DNA of 64,000 bases from Callipepla californica brunnescens (lineage: Eukaryota > Chordata > Aves > Galliformes > Odontophoridae): contig JALIRH010000007.1 of NCBI GenBank assembly GCA_023055505.1, positions 14,986,273 through 15,050,272 on the forward strand, written 5' to 3'. Below the pieces are notes generated by a model. It made no database searches and had not been told where the DNA came from. It saw only the letters and a program-made list of their open reading frames with translations. The translations under genes and the position numbers were made by a program. Shown here piece by piece: positions 10,126 through 20,500 of this stretch; position 1 is the stretch's first letter; each line of letters begins with the position of its first letter.

Positions 10126-13082
10126 TTCCCAAGAAAAGGGTAGGTGTGGCACCTAGGGATGTAGTTGAGAAGGCATGGTAGTCATAGGCTGAAGGTTGCA
10201 GTAGACTTCTATGATTTTAATTACTTTTCCATTTGTCTACTACCAGTGTCTCCAGAATCCAAACAAGTGCACACAACTGCAGAGAGCTGCTTGCCATATT
10301 TTCTGTCCTCTTTCCTTTTTAGAAAGGTGACAGGACTTCAATACTGCAATGAATAAGTTTCATTTACATCACTGAGATATGTTGTTGAAATCAAGATACC
10401 AAAGAGGGAAAAAAAGACTTATATTTTCTATAATCATCAAGTGAAAATGACTCTGCATTCTGGGCATACCTGAATTTGCCAGACCTCAGACTGTGTGTGC
10501 TTGAGGTCCATGCAGCAGTGGAGGGTCACAGCTGTGCACGCTGCATCAATATAGGTCAAAATTGACCAACGGGAACCCTATTACAGATATGGGGAAAATA
10601 AATAAATAAAGGAGGAACTACATGGTAATAATAATAACACAAATACATGGCACAACTTCTAAGAGAATCTTTGCTCTTCTGCTGTAGGAAAAGACCAAGC
10701 TAGACTGACACTACCCCTGCTAACAAGGTTATAAAGATTAAAGAGAAAAATGGAGCCTTAAGAACTACATTTATCTTGAGGTAGCCTCTATGCTTCTGGG
10801 GACAAGCAAAAACTCCTAAGTGGAGATTAATAAACTAGAGGTGACTATAGAGGAAAACCTGTGTGTATTATCAATCATGAGAGAGACCCAGCCACTCGTG
10901 TGATTAAAGTTGTGTATAATGACAGTGTGATCCAGACCCTACTGAGCCAAACATTTCTTAATAGGAGACAGGGAAATGTACTGCATTAAAATACAACTCC
11001 AGAAAGACCTCACCGGAAACACTGTGCAACTTTAAGTCTGCTTTATATAAACTAGCTGAACTCAAATCAGAGCAGAGAAGTTTCTACAATGACCAGCAAG
11101 ACACAGAAGAACACTGATCCTGAGCCATTTAGCATAAGCAAAGAAAGACCAGAAAAAAAATTAAGGATGAAGTAGTAGGAAGTGTAATATAGCTCACGAA
11201 TAAGGTAGTGTAAGACCGGGTCACAAAAAAATTAACGATGAGTAAGAATTGCCAAGCTAAATGTAGTGGTAAACATCTACAAGATTTTCAACATTCTTCT
11301 CATAAACAAACAGGTCAAAATAAAATAAGGTAGTTAGGAAAGCCTCTTTCACTGAACTCTAAACTTCTGTAAAACCTAGAGGGTTGTTTCCAGCAAAAAG
11401 GACTAAAACCAACTCCAAAGGTTGCTTTTATTCTTGTATTCTTCAGAAATTACTCCAGAGATCCTTACAGCTAGTTACTGACATGCTAAAAAACTAAGTT
11501 AAAGATTAGGTGTATACAGCCCCACTAGGTCCCATATTTGTTAAAAGGAATTAGGAAAAAAGCTTCTTATTTATCACAAAGCACACCGAGGGGAACAAAA
11601 GTTGTCAAAAAACACTACAGTAGGTGTATTATACAAAACAATCTGGATTCAGTACACACATATAGGTAGACTTAGACCATCAAGAATCTTGCAGCCAACA
11701 CAGAAAGCCGTGAACAATTTGAAGAGTTGATGCATTTTTGGAGAAAATTTCAATTCTGATATACCCACAAATGCGAAACTCCAAGCTCATACATTCTCTA
11801 GCCCTCTGAACTCATTTTCTACTTACACTTCAGAAGAAACAAGTTTGTTTTCTTTCCTGATAAGGATATACAATGCTACCAGAACGAGCAGCGTGTAACT
11901 GATACACACTGGATTTTCATACTGCACAATCAAGCTGAAGCCACACTCAAAGACGCATATTTCCAGGAACTGCTGAGCAACAAGAAGCAGCCAATGTTTT
12001 CAGAAGGGAAAAGAACTTGTAACAGGTACTAAGCTGCTAAGTGGCTAATCCTCGACAACTCGCCCATATAAACAGTGAAGTACAAATGCATCAGAAAACT
12101 GAAAAAGCACTAGGTGTTTGCAGCCTGACACAAAAGAAGGAAAACAAGCTCCAGGAGAAAGTACAGAACAGAAAACAGAAAAGTAGTGTACGTGAATATC
12201 CAGGATCTTTCTATCACAGGTATCTAAGGATAAAAAGCCTTCATTCAATTAAGTGTACTGTTTGGTATCTAGGAGTTAAGCTGACACCATTAAGTTACTT
12301 GCCTTACGTACATACGCAACCTACCCAGAGTTGCACACATGCCAATATAGGAATAGCACTGCAGATTCACAGAGATTCTCCTGGGGTTGACAGCATAACT
12401 GAAAACCCAGCAGTACAGACTATAACAAAAAACACATCAAATAACTGAACAAATAATGTTCTGATCAGCACCAGAAGTGTTCCTGTCCAGCTGAACGTGG
12501 GAGGAGACTGTGTCCTCAAGAAACGTTTCTGTGGAGAACGCTTGCCACATACTTCTGGCTATGTGCCATATATATACTGTAAGCACCCCTGTGGCGATTT
12601 CAATTGGCTGCTTGCTGCCTACTCAAATGCAAGTTGGGTAGCAGGAATAAAACAAACGGCATCAGGAGCACTGAACACAGAGCTCTGAGAGGCTTGCCAC
12701 TCACCCTACTTGATCTCCCTCCTACTAACAGCAGTGCAGAGCAACCTGGGAAGTCAGGAATTTCTTCTGAATTCAACTCATGTGTAAGATAATTTAACAC
12801 ATTATTTTGGCTAATGAAGAGGAGAAGAGTACAGCAGAACAGAAGACAATGGAGAGAACAGAATGTTTGGACAAGACTTCATTAAAACGTTCAGTTCATC
12901 TCTGTTAGCGCAGAATTATTCTCCAATCTTCAACAGAATTCTAATCCTTGAAGGATCTGTTGTTCTTCAAGTATCGTACCACCTACAAAGGCTATTTTGG
13001 GATGGTTATTTTACAGAATTGTCACAAAATCACAGACAAGGTAAGAAAGGACCTACAGACATCATCCAGCGCTCAAAGCAGG
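10126..13082. other. Intron-like DNA without recognised features
   Basis: A/C-rich plus strand with only chance ORFs (longest 135 codons at 12041-12448, low-complexity and without family features). No splice-bounded open segment or repeat was convincing. Confidence 0.5.
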
Positions 13083-13200
13083 GTCACAGAATCACAGAAT
13101 TGCAGGGGTTGAACCTCTGGAGATAATCTAGTCCACCCCCCTGCCGAAGCAGGCTCCTAGACCAGGCTGCACAGGTAGGCATCCAAGAAGGAGCAGCTTA
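13083..13200 (-). mobile_element. CR1 3' end fragment
   Basis: The plus strand starts CACAGAATCACAGAATTGCA and continues GGGGTTGAACCTCTGGAGAT, then CCTGCCGAAGCAGGCTCCTAG. This is the reverse complement of a CR1 tail of the same subfamily as the copies at 19008, 35561 and 40321. Confidence 0.8.
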
Positions 13201-13424
13201 CCTAGGGCCATGGGGCTACCAGCTATAACAATCCCAACACCTCAGTCATCATTGCTTCTCTAATCATAGCTACATAGTCAACTCTCAACCAGGACACTCA
13301 ACGGGACCACCTGCAGGAGAAAAATAAGTCAAGATACATAGACTTCACTAAGACAAGGTATAAAAGCATTTTAAGAGACAACAACATACAGAAAACATCA
13401 GGCAGATTGCCATTTTTACCAGCT

Positions 13425-13579
13425 AGCAGTTGAAAACCTGATATGGACCTATGGCTAGGAGGTGTTTTCCATTCCCTTAAACCATTTTCTGCAATGCTTA
13501 CTTCTTTTATCATACAGTATGGACGTTTGTGTTTTAGGTCTTCTGCATTTCTGAAGGTGTTGCTCAACTGGCCAAGCTG
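13425..13579 (-). other. Exon-like open segment, unsupported splice sites
   Basis: The minus strand here reads as a plausible peptide (LGQLSNTFRNAEDLKHKRP, then SIAENGLREWKTPPSHRS), richer in charged residues than surrounding chance frames. The possible acceptor (AAATAAAAG) has no pyrimidine tract and the possible donor (CTG|GTAAAA) is weak. It lies within the presumed first intron of the minus-strand gene and may be a decayed or rarely used exon, or chance. Confidence 0.15.
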
Positions 13580-16460
13580 ATCGACCTTTTATTTATTCAG
13601 CCTAGCATACAGAGCTACGGCCAAGAACCAGTGCAAGTTTCAAAAAGACAAGACACCTAGCTTACACTACACAGTACAACCGAAATCCAGTCTGCAGTTA
13701 CAACACCTAGTGATGGACATGTGCAAGGCATCACACTATTTCCAAAGCAGCCACCCCTCCAAGAAGGCTGGACTGTATTCAGCTGGCCAGCCACTCAGCA
13801 TCTAAAATGCTCCGACTACAGATGAAACTGTCCCAAGCCCAAGGCCCCATTACAGTCAGTACACAGCACATCTGAGAAGAAATCGTGATCCATGTTTCAT
13901 AATACAAGAAGAGCCACATATGTATACATCGCTTCCAGACAAAAACAAAGCCACAGATCATCCCCATTCAGTTCAAAAACAATTTTCCAGTCAAGTTTAC
14001 TTACATGTAACTACCAGCAGGTAAGGATACATGCAGCTTCCTCATTTTCAGAAGTGTTCAAGCAGCATGGACGTATGAGGAAGAGATTAAGTATACTATG
14101 AGAGCAATTACACACCACATAGCCTAGTTCACACCATAAGGGTGTAGGTCATATTTATAAAAGGGGTACTCTTGTCCAATTCAGAAGAAAAAAAGCATTC
14201 ATTTTCTTGCTACCAATGAGTTCTGCTTTGCTAAGACTGACATACTTCCACTCCACCACAGATGGTACGTATGCAAATCAAAGCAAAACACTTGCATGGG
14301 GGGTAACCACATTGATCTTTCGAATAGGAAAAAAAAAAACCTGATAAGAAACTGCATCTTGGATTCTGTATGTCAGAGTACTATTTCACATATACAGGAA
14401 TGGGAAGTCTTCAATTTCACAGTATTTTGCTTTCTGTTCACAGTCTATAAACAGCCCTCATCCTTCAGGTGAAGCTATGGTAACAGGTTCTTACGAGGAC
14501 AGCTAAACAACAATACATGACGAAGGCAGGGACTGAAGGAGCTGCTGCAGAAAATGCAGGCTAAAGCAGGCCACCTATTTCTTGAAAGAGGCCACAGGAG
14601 CTAAACACAGAGCCAATAGATGTTAGACCTTGTGCTTGGTCAAGGAGTATGCCCTTCTGCAGATCAGCCGCAATATCCTGTTTCCACTCAGCTGTATTCA
14701 CCTCCGAACGAATACTTTCACATCCTATGACTCTCTTTTAATTCCAGAAAGTCTCTGTTTTCTAAAGGCACTATTATTCTCCAAATTTTTTTGAGGAAAA
14801 GTAATTTTTCAGCTTAACAATTCAGGGTAGAATCACTAAGTCTAACCCATCTGAATGATGAAAGAAGTTATTTTGCCTACCTACCCATGCTGAAACCAAA
14901 CGGTGTCTGAATACACACAGCATGTTCCACAAGACTCTGGAGGCCCTTCAAGAAGTGGAAACATGAAAAAAAAACCAACCCTGAAGTAAACAATTTTTAT
15001 ACTGTTTAATCACCTTTCTTTATACATATGTTACATACTACTACTCTGATAAAAACTGCTTAAAGGAAAAAAAAAACACTTTTTTTTGCTTAATGTCCAA
15101 GCATAGGAACAGTCCCCCTCTGAGTTCTTACAGTGTATCTCGCTGGCATTCCGTATAACAGAAAACATTACTCTTAATTAAAGCTACTGTCATGTATTTA
15201 GGTGGAAAAGAGTAGAAATACACTGTTTGGAAATCAAACAGAAGGATCTACTTGTATTCAAGGTCACGTGAATTCTGTGCTTGAGCTGTCTGCACGTGAG
15301 TACAGCTTTACATGTGAGTTCCTTTACATCACGGGGAGCTGCACAAGAAGCTGAGATGCCGTCATTTTTAATCTAACACTAACTTTACCATCTTAAGGTT
15401 TGTGTCAAGACCTCATAGACCATTTTCTCCAAAACTTCTATTAGCATTCCAGGTTCCATTAGACATTAAAATCGGATACTAATTGCCTAGGTTCTACTCA
15501 ACTTATTCTTAATGTGGATTTTGAATTGTAATAAAGAATTTCCAGCTTTGTTCTGTAACACAGCAGTCCATAAAGATGCATTTCCATTTATCTTTCCACC
15601 TAGCACTATGCTTTACAGTACAAGGAAAACCACTCTGCTACCTGGAACTTCAGTAATGCATCATTCTCCCCTCTTTGAGGCAAGTTTTGAACAAGAGCAA
15701 CTTAAGTATACAGCTTAAAACATCAGTAGAGGAGAATGGAAACAGTGACTGCATACCCCACAGTCACACATTCACCTAAACTGAGTGGTAAGTCACAACA
15801 GCCAAAGGCTGTACCACTCAGACTGACCTGTGGGCCCCCAGGCCAGCATGACTCATGGCAATCATAGATACAAAACTAAGATGTGCACTGTGGAAAGCAG
15901 ACGTTTGTTTTCTCTTCTTAGCTAAGATGAAACTGATTCAGCTTCAGCAAGCACGATCTTCTTGTCACCCCTCAGCTTCAAATCAGTACGACTGGTGTTA
16001 CATCTGTCAGCAAGTTCTGCATGACTGTGTAGTTCAATAAGAATCTGACTAATAGATCGTGCCATCCTGTCTCAACAGAGGCTTTAGAGATCTCTCAGTA
16101 GGGCACTTTAATTGTAACTGCAAGCTCCTAGACATCTAATAAACCTGACTTGACATGACACAGATAACAAGTTACACAGCCAACACAGTGAGAACAGCAG
16201 GGTTTTGTTCCAGCTGTTCATGAGAATCCTGCCCGCCTCACAGCAAAACCTGTGTACTCAGTACTGCCCTGAAAGAATAAAGCATCTTCACCATCACATC
16301 TCTCTGTGCATGCTATGACACACCTAGAAACGTGGATAATACATTTCTCATACTGTGCAATCAAACAGATCTCACTCAAAACATCTGAAGATCTCACACC
16401 TATCCTTAATAAAAAAGAACAGTGGTAAATAAATAAAACATATGGTTAAGTGAGATCTAT
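13580..16460. other. Intron-like DNA without recognised features
   Basis: AT-rich sequence with short A or T runs near 14330, 14966 and 15066-15090. No gene or repeat could be supported. Confidence 0.5.
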
Positions 16461-16531
16461 TGGTGATGGGTGGATGGTCAGACTGGGTGATCCTGTGGGT
16501 CTTTTCCAACCTTGGTGATGCTATGATTCTA
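16461..16531 (+). mobile_element. CR1 3' tail
   Basis: GGTGATGGGTGGATGGTCAG, then GGTGATCCTGTGGGTCTTTTCCAACC, ending CTATGATTCT. A short plus-oriented CR1 tail. Confidence 0.75.
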
Positions 16532-17530
16532 AGTTTGCTCATTAAAATGAATAAAATTAATCATACTTGCTACTCTAAGTTGGGCCAAGTGTATTCATTT
16601 ATTTATTTTAAAGTGGGATGAGCGTTGAAGGGGTGGCCAAGGGGAAAAAGTAACAAACCTCAGGAAAGCCCCACAAGCCATATGCTTAAAACATCGCTGA
16701 CCACCGAAACCGTGCTCTGCAAACATGGTGTGTAAACTGCCTCAACTTCAGAAAGTTTAAAGCTTACTTCGACCTAAGAACTTCCCCTGCTCTGAGGAAT
16801 ACAAGGAGCATATGGCCTGAAGTGACCAAACTAGCATACACACACAAGCTGAAGTTAAAGTAGTAGGCTTTTTCTTTTGAGTAACTACAGTAAGGTTTTT
16901 ACTAGGCCTTGGAGGGCCTTCGTCCATTGTAACTTAGGAGAACCACTGGTACTGGGTAATCCTACGCTCTGGCTGCAGGTAACATGGAAAACAAACAGTA
17001 ACTCAGCTGCTTGAAGCACTGCTCTAAGAACAGTTAAACCAGTGAAAAAGGCAATACAGAGTTTGGGAACTCTTTAGAAATTCTGAACATTTTAAAGAGA
17101 ACTTGCTCTCTCCACCTGAGACAAACAAAATGCAAGTATTTACAAAGTATTTACAAAGCAAACCATGAAACTGCCAGAAGTCGTATCACTGAGCATTTAA
17201 GATATATAGAACGTAAACAACTGCATGCCCATCTAGCCTTCCTCAGGGAGTAAACACAGCAGGCTTGGCTGTGACTTGAGTACTTGATTGCTGCATAATA
17301 TCCAGCAATTGCTACAGATGTTCCCATGTGCATCTAACAAAATCTATATTATGTCAAATAGCCCGTCATTATAAAGCACTGGAAGCTTCAACGATAGAGA
17401 TTTTCGTCTCTTTCTAGTAGTTAGAATGGTGTTTTAATATAAATCATTAGGCAACCCTTAGAAGCACAAGTTTCTAGGCACTTGTTTGTTCTCTTTTAAA
17501 ACCTTTTGAACTAGAGACAACTGAAAGCAC

Positions 17531-17628
17531 AATGGGACTGGATGGAGCTTTGAGCAGCCTGGCCTACAGCAGGGGGGTTAGAGCTAGATGATTTTTAACG
17601 TCCCTTCCAACCCAAACCATTCTGTGAC
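17531..17628 (+). mobile_element. CR1 3' tail
   Basis: ATGGGACTGGATGGAGCTTT through ACGTCCCTTCCAACCCAAAC and CATTCTGTGA. A plus-oriented CR1 tail. Confidence 0.8.
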
Positions 17629-19007
17629 TACAAGAAACAAAATACTGCCTGCTGGAAATGACAACCTGGTAGGTCTAGGATTGCTCCATAAAAACAAAAA
17701 CAACAGCTCCAACCTCACTAAACCCAAAACAACACCCCTTCCACACCCAAGAACCATAAAGGCTGCATTACATCAGAATCTGCATATGTATTACCCTAAA
17801 AACACAGCTGGTGGATATACCACATCTGCCTGTTTGTTCCTTACCATGTCAGCCTCCCTCTCTGGCTACATTACTCACCGAGGCTCAAAGCTGAAATCAG
17901 CAACAACAGCCTACAATTTATTTCCTCCATCCCCTAATAAGTTCTAATGGCACATTCAGCCGCGCTTATTCTAGTACAGCTCCTACATTTAATCACAAAA
18001 ACATTGGTGTCACTGATTTATTCAACTGCAGCCCAAATAAATAAACCCATCATAAATATTTGGTCACTGACCACAGGATGAGTTGGCGATCGCTGACCAA
18101 GAAAAATAGAAAAAATAAATAAATAACAGATCCCTTTCCTGCCCCTACAAAAAACAACAAATCACCAAAGCAAAAAAAAAACCAAACAAAACAAACCTCA
18201 CAAAAAAGCCCTTCACCTTTCACGTGGAATATCAAATCTGGCAGCACTTGCTAGCAGTGAAGGTCAGCGATGCACAAGGCACCAATACCTGCACCTCAGT
18301 GCTACCCTTCAGCAGCTGGGCCACCTCTCTGTCAGCCTGTACGGCAGCTTTACCTTGGATCCAGTTACACAAGCTTTCAAGAACGATGAAACAGCTTTGA
18401 AGAAGCAACTAATATTTAACAGCAGTGAAACGCATCGTCCACTGTGGATAATCATGCTGTCGATAACGCGCTGAGTGAGAACTGTCTGGTCAATATAGCT
18501 CTGCTATGTATCATCGATATATATGTGACTGAAAAACATGAAAAACTACACACGCAAACACCACAATACTCAGAACTACAGGTTGTCAGATAGGCCTGTC
18601 CAACTCATTCTTGAGTAGATCTCCCTTACCTGTACAGCTGGTTTACTACCTGTAAGACACTTAGTTTCGTTTCAGTGACAATCCACCCCAACAAACTGCT
18701 GGCCACCCCTGTTATTCTATCATAGGGCCCAGTAAAAGCAGAATTAGAAATCAGTGTTCATTTCTAATCCACACAAACAAAATACAGCAACCTGCAATAT
18801 CTCCTACTTATTGCCATCAGCAGCAGTGCCTGCTCGGATGAAGCTGCAGACTCTTCCAACTTTGGTATTTCAGCCCAGGTGCCCACGTGGCATCCTACAG
18901 CCTTCTATTCCTTGCTGTATTTTCTGTTCGATTCCGAATCACTGCTCCTCAGAGAGGAACATGACTGGCTTCTACTGTTAAAGGGTATAAATTCGAGGAA
19001 GATCACG
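17629..19007. other. Intron-like DNA without recognised features
   Basis: A-rich stretch (poly-A/AAC runs at 18170-18200). Donor-like minus-strand sites at 17873 and 18629 lack convincing exons. No gene supported. Confidence 0.4.
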
Positions 19008-19118
19008 GGATCACAGAATAGCAGGGGTTGGGAGGGACCTCTAGAGATCATCGAGTCCAATTCCCCTGCCGAAGCAGCTCCCTAGCCCAGGCTGCACAGG
19101 TAGGATCACTGTTTCTTC
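19008..19118 (-). mobile_element. CR1 3' end fragment
   Basis: The plus strand reads GGATCACAGAATAGCAGGGG, then TTGGGAGGGACCTCTAGAGA and CCTAGCCCAGGCTGCACAGG. A minus-oriented CR1 tail at the left flank of the CpG island. Confidence 0.85.
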
Positions 19119-19197
19119 ACTTTTTCTTCCACCCCATAGAGACTAGCATTTTTATATTTGACCTCTGGTTTAAAGGAGTTGAAGTCCTTTGGAATTT

Positions 19198-19330
19198 CAC
19201 AGAATCAGTTGGAAGAGACCCTTAGAGACCATCCAGCAACCACCAGGGACACCATGTCAAGTGCTCCCAGCCCCATCCAGCCTTGGGTGCCTGCAGGGAT
19301 GGGGCACCCAGCGTCTCTCCGGACAAAACC
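19198..19330 (-). mobile_element. CR1 3' end fragment
   Basis: The plus strand reads TTTCACAGAATCAGTTGGAAGAG, then GACCATCCAGCAACCACCAG and CCTGCAGGGATGGGGCACCC. A CR1 tail from a different subfamily than the neighbour at 19008. Confidence 0.75.
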
Positions 19331-19791
19331 TGCTCTCCTTGCTCTCAGCCCCAGATTCCCACGTTCATTTACGAGCGAAAAAACTCTCTTTTCCCAACTC
19401 GCTAACTTTCTCTCTCAAAACGCCCACGGATACGTCTGCCTTTGCCCACAGGAAGGTGTGCTGCATACACAGCGCTTACACCGCCGGCTATGGGACGGAT
19501 CTGTACCCAGGGCAGGGATTTCTGCTCCCTCGGAGCCGCGCTCAGCCCGCGGGCACACGAACACGCTGCTCACCGTCCGGGCACTCACGCTCCAACACGA
19601 ACGATCCTGCTCCGGCACCGTGCTAAAAACTCGCCAGCCACAAACCCGCCGAACTCACAGCCGCACCGCACCCGCCCGCACAGCGACCTACACCGCTACA
19701 ACCGCGCACCGCAGAGAACCCAACCGCCGAACGAAGCGAACGAAGCGGAGCGCGGCCGCTTCCCCCCCTCCCCCCCCCACCGCGGCCTCAC

Positions 19792-19813
19792 CTTCCTTCC
19801 CGCTGAGCTCCAT
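19792..19813 (-). CDS. First coding exon of an unidentified minus-strand gene (starts MELSGKE)
   Basis: On the minus strand an ATG in an almost perfect Kozak context (GCC before, G after) at 19813-19811 opens a 22-base coding segment, MELSGKE plus one base, ending at donor AAG|GTGAGG. The exon therefore ends in phase 1. The upstream 5' UTR lies in the CpG island. A second in-frame ATG at 19993-19991 with no intervening stop would add 60 Arg/Gly/Ala/Pro-rich residues if the mRNA begins far enough upstream; I prefer 19813 because of the Kozak match and the low-complexity look of the extension. The next supported exon, 2968-3159, starts with the two bases TG, which complete a GTG (Val) codon with the leftover G. 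I do not recognise the gene. Confidence 0.6.
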
Positions 19814-20122
19814 GGCCCAGCGCGGCCCGATCTCCCCGCGCAGCCGTCCGGCCCGCGCCCGTCCTCCTTCCTGCTCCACGCCGCGCCGTCCGTCAAGAGC
19901 TCGGCGTCCCTCCGTTGGCTGGCACGGCGGCGGGGGCGCGTCCTCTGTTGCGCGCTGCCCGCCGGCTCCAGCAGGGGGCGCGCGGCTGCGCATCGCCCGG
20001 CGGCGGCGGGATGCGAGATGAGAGATGCGAGGCGTAGGGCGCCGCTGCCGCTGCCGGCCGCGCTCTGCCCGACCCTGAGCCGGCGGCGCCGCCGCGCCCA
20101 GCCCGCGCCCGCCCGGTGGATA

Positions 20123-20131
20123 ATGCACTAG
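20123..20131 (+). promoter_or_regulatory. Minimal uORF (ATG-CAC-TAG) just upstream of the plus-strand start codon
   Basis: A two-codon upstream frame ends one base before the main ATG at 20133. If included in the 5' UTR, it would force termination followed by near-immediate reinitiation or leaky scanning. It matters only if the transcription start lies upstream of 20123, which is likely but unproven. Confidence 0.5.
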
Positions 20132-20132
20132 A

Positions 20133-20150
20133 ATGTCAGCGCTGAGAAAG
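20133..20150 (+). CDS. First coding exon of an unidentified plus-strand gene (starts MSALRK)
   Basis: On the plus strand an ATG with A at -3 opens six codons (MSALRK) and then reaches donor AAAG|GTAGGC at 20151, giving a phase 0 exon end. Unspliced, the frame stays open to 20507, but the later codons are typical CpG-island Arg/Gly/Ala translation and the donor is convincing. The 5' UTR lies in the CpG island shared with the minus-strand gene. A minimal uORF (ATG CAC TAG, 20123-20131) ends one base before this ATG. No exon with a phase 0 acceptor and open frame was found in the remaining 43.8 kb, so a first intron longer than that is implied, in line with the T/G-rich plus strand to the window end. 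I do not recognise the six residues as a named gene. Confidence 0.5.
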
Positions 20151-20500
20151 GTAGGCGGGCGGCGCGGGGCGTCGTCGGGGCGCCGCCGAATGAGCCGGGG
20201 GCCGGGGTCGCGGGGCCGGGGAGCCGCGTTAGGACGGGGCTGCGGGCGGAGGGCTGCCCCGTCGGGTGCTGCCGGCGGGCTCCGTCCCGCTCGCAGCGCG
20301 CTTCGGGCGGCCGTGCCCCGCTTCCGACGGCGGTGTGGAAGTGCCGCGGCCTCAAGTTGCCCAACTTCTGATGGAGAAGCCCAGGTGCGCGGTTTGGACC
20401 GAGGGCTGCGGGCAGGGGCGGCTGCTGAGGCGAGGCGAGGCGAGCCGAGCCCCCCCGCCAGCTCATTCCATTTTCAAGACGTCCACTATGTGGTTCAAAT

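Larger units (their letters stand above)
19450..20500. promoter_or_regulatory. CpG island, bidirectional promoter of two divergent genes
   Basis: This is the only long GC- and CpG-rich stretch in the window, with densest CpG between about 19.7 and 20.45 kb. It holds start codons and splice donors pointing outward on both strands: a minus-strand ATG at 19811-19813 and a plus-strand ATG at 20133-20135, 319 bases apart. GGCGGG-type GC boxes and G/C runs are present; no TATA box lies at a useful distance from either ATG. Base composition changes on either side of the island in the direction expected for divergent transcription. Transcription start sites cannot be placed from sequence alone. CR1 tails at 19008-19118 and 19198-19330 mark the left edge. 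The promoter reading is inference, but the combination is strong. Confidence 0.85.

Noticed and set aside
12041..12448. 135-codon plus-strand ORF
   Set aside because: No family features, low-complexity Thr/Gln/Asn content, no promoter or splice context; the plus strand is antisense to the inferred gene here.
17868..17890. Possible 12-base micro-exon on the minus strand (TTTCAG acceptor, GTGAGTAA donor)
   Set aside because: Phase would fit the minus-strand gene, but a 12-base exon cannot be supported by sequence alone.
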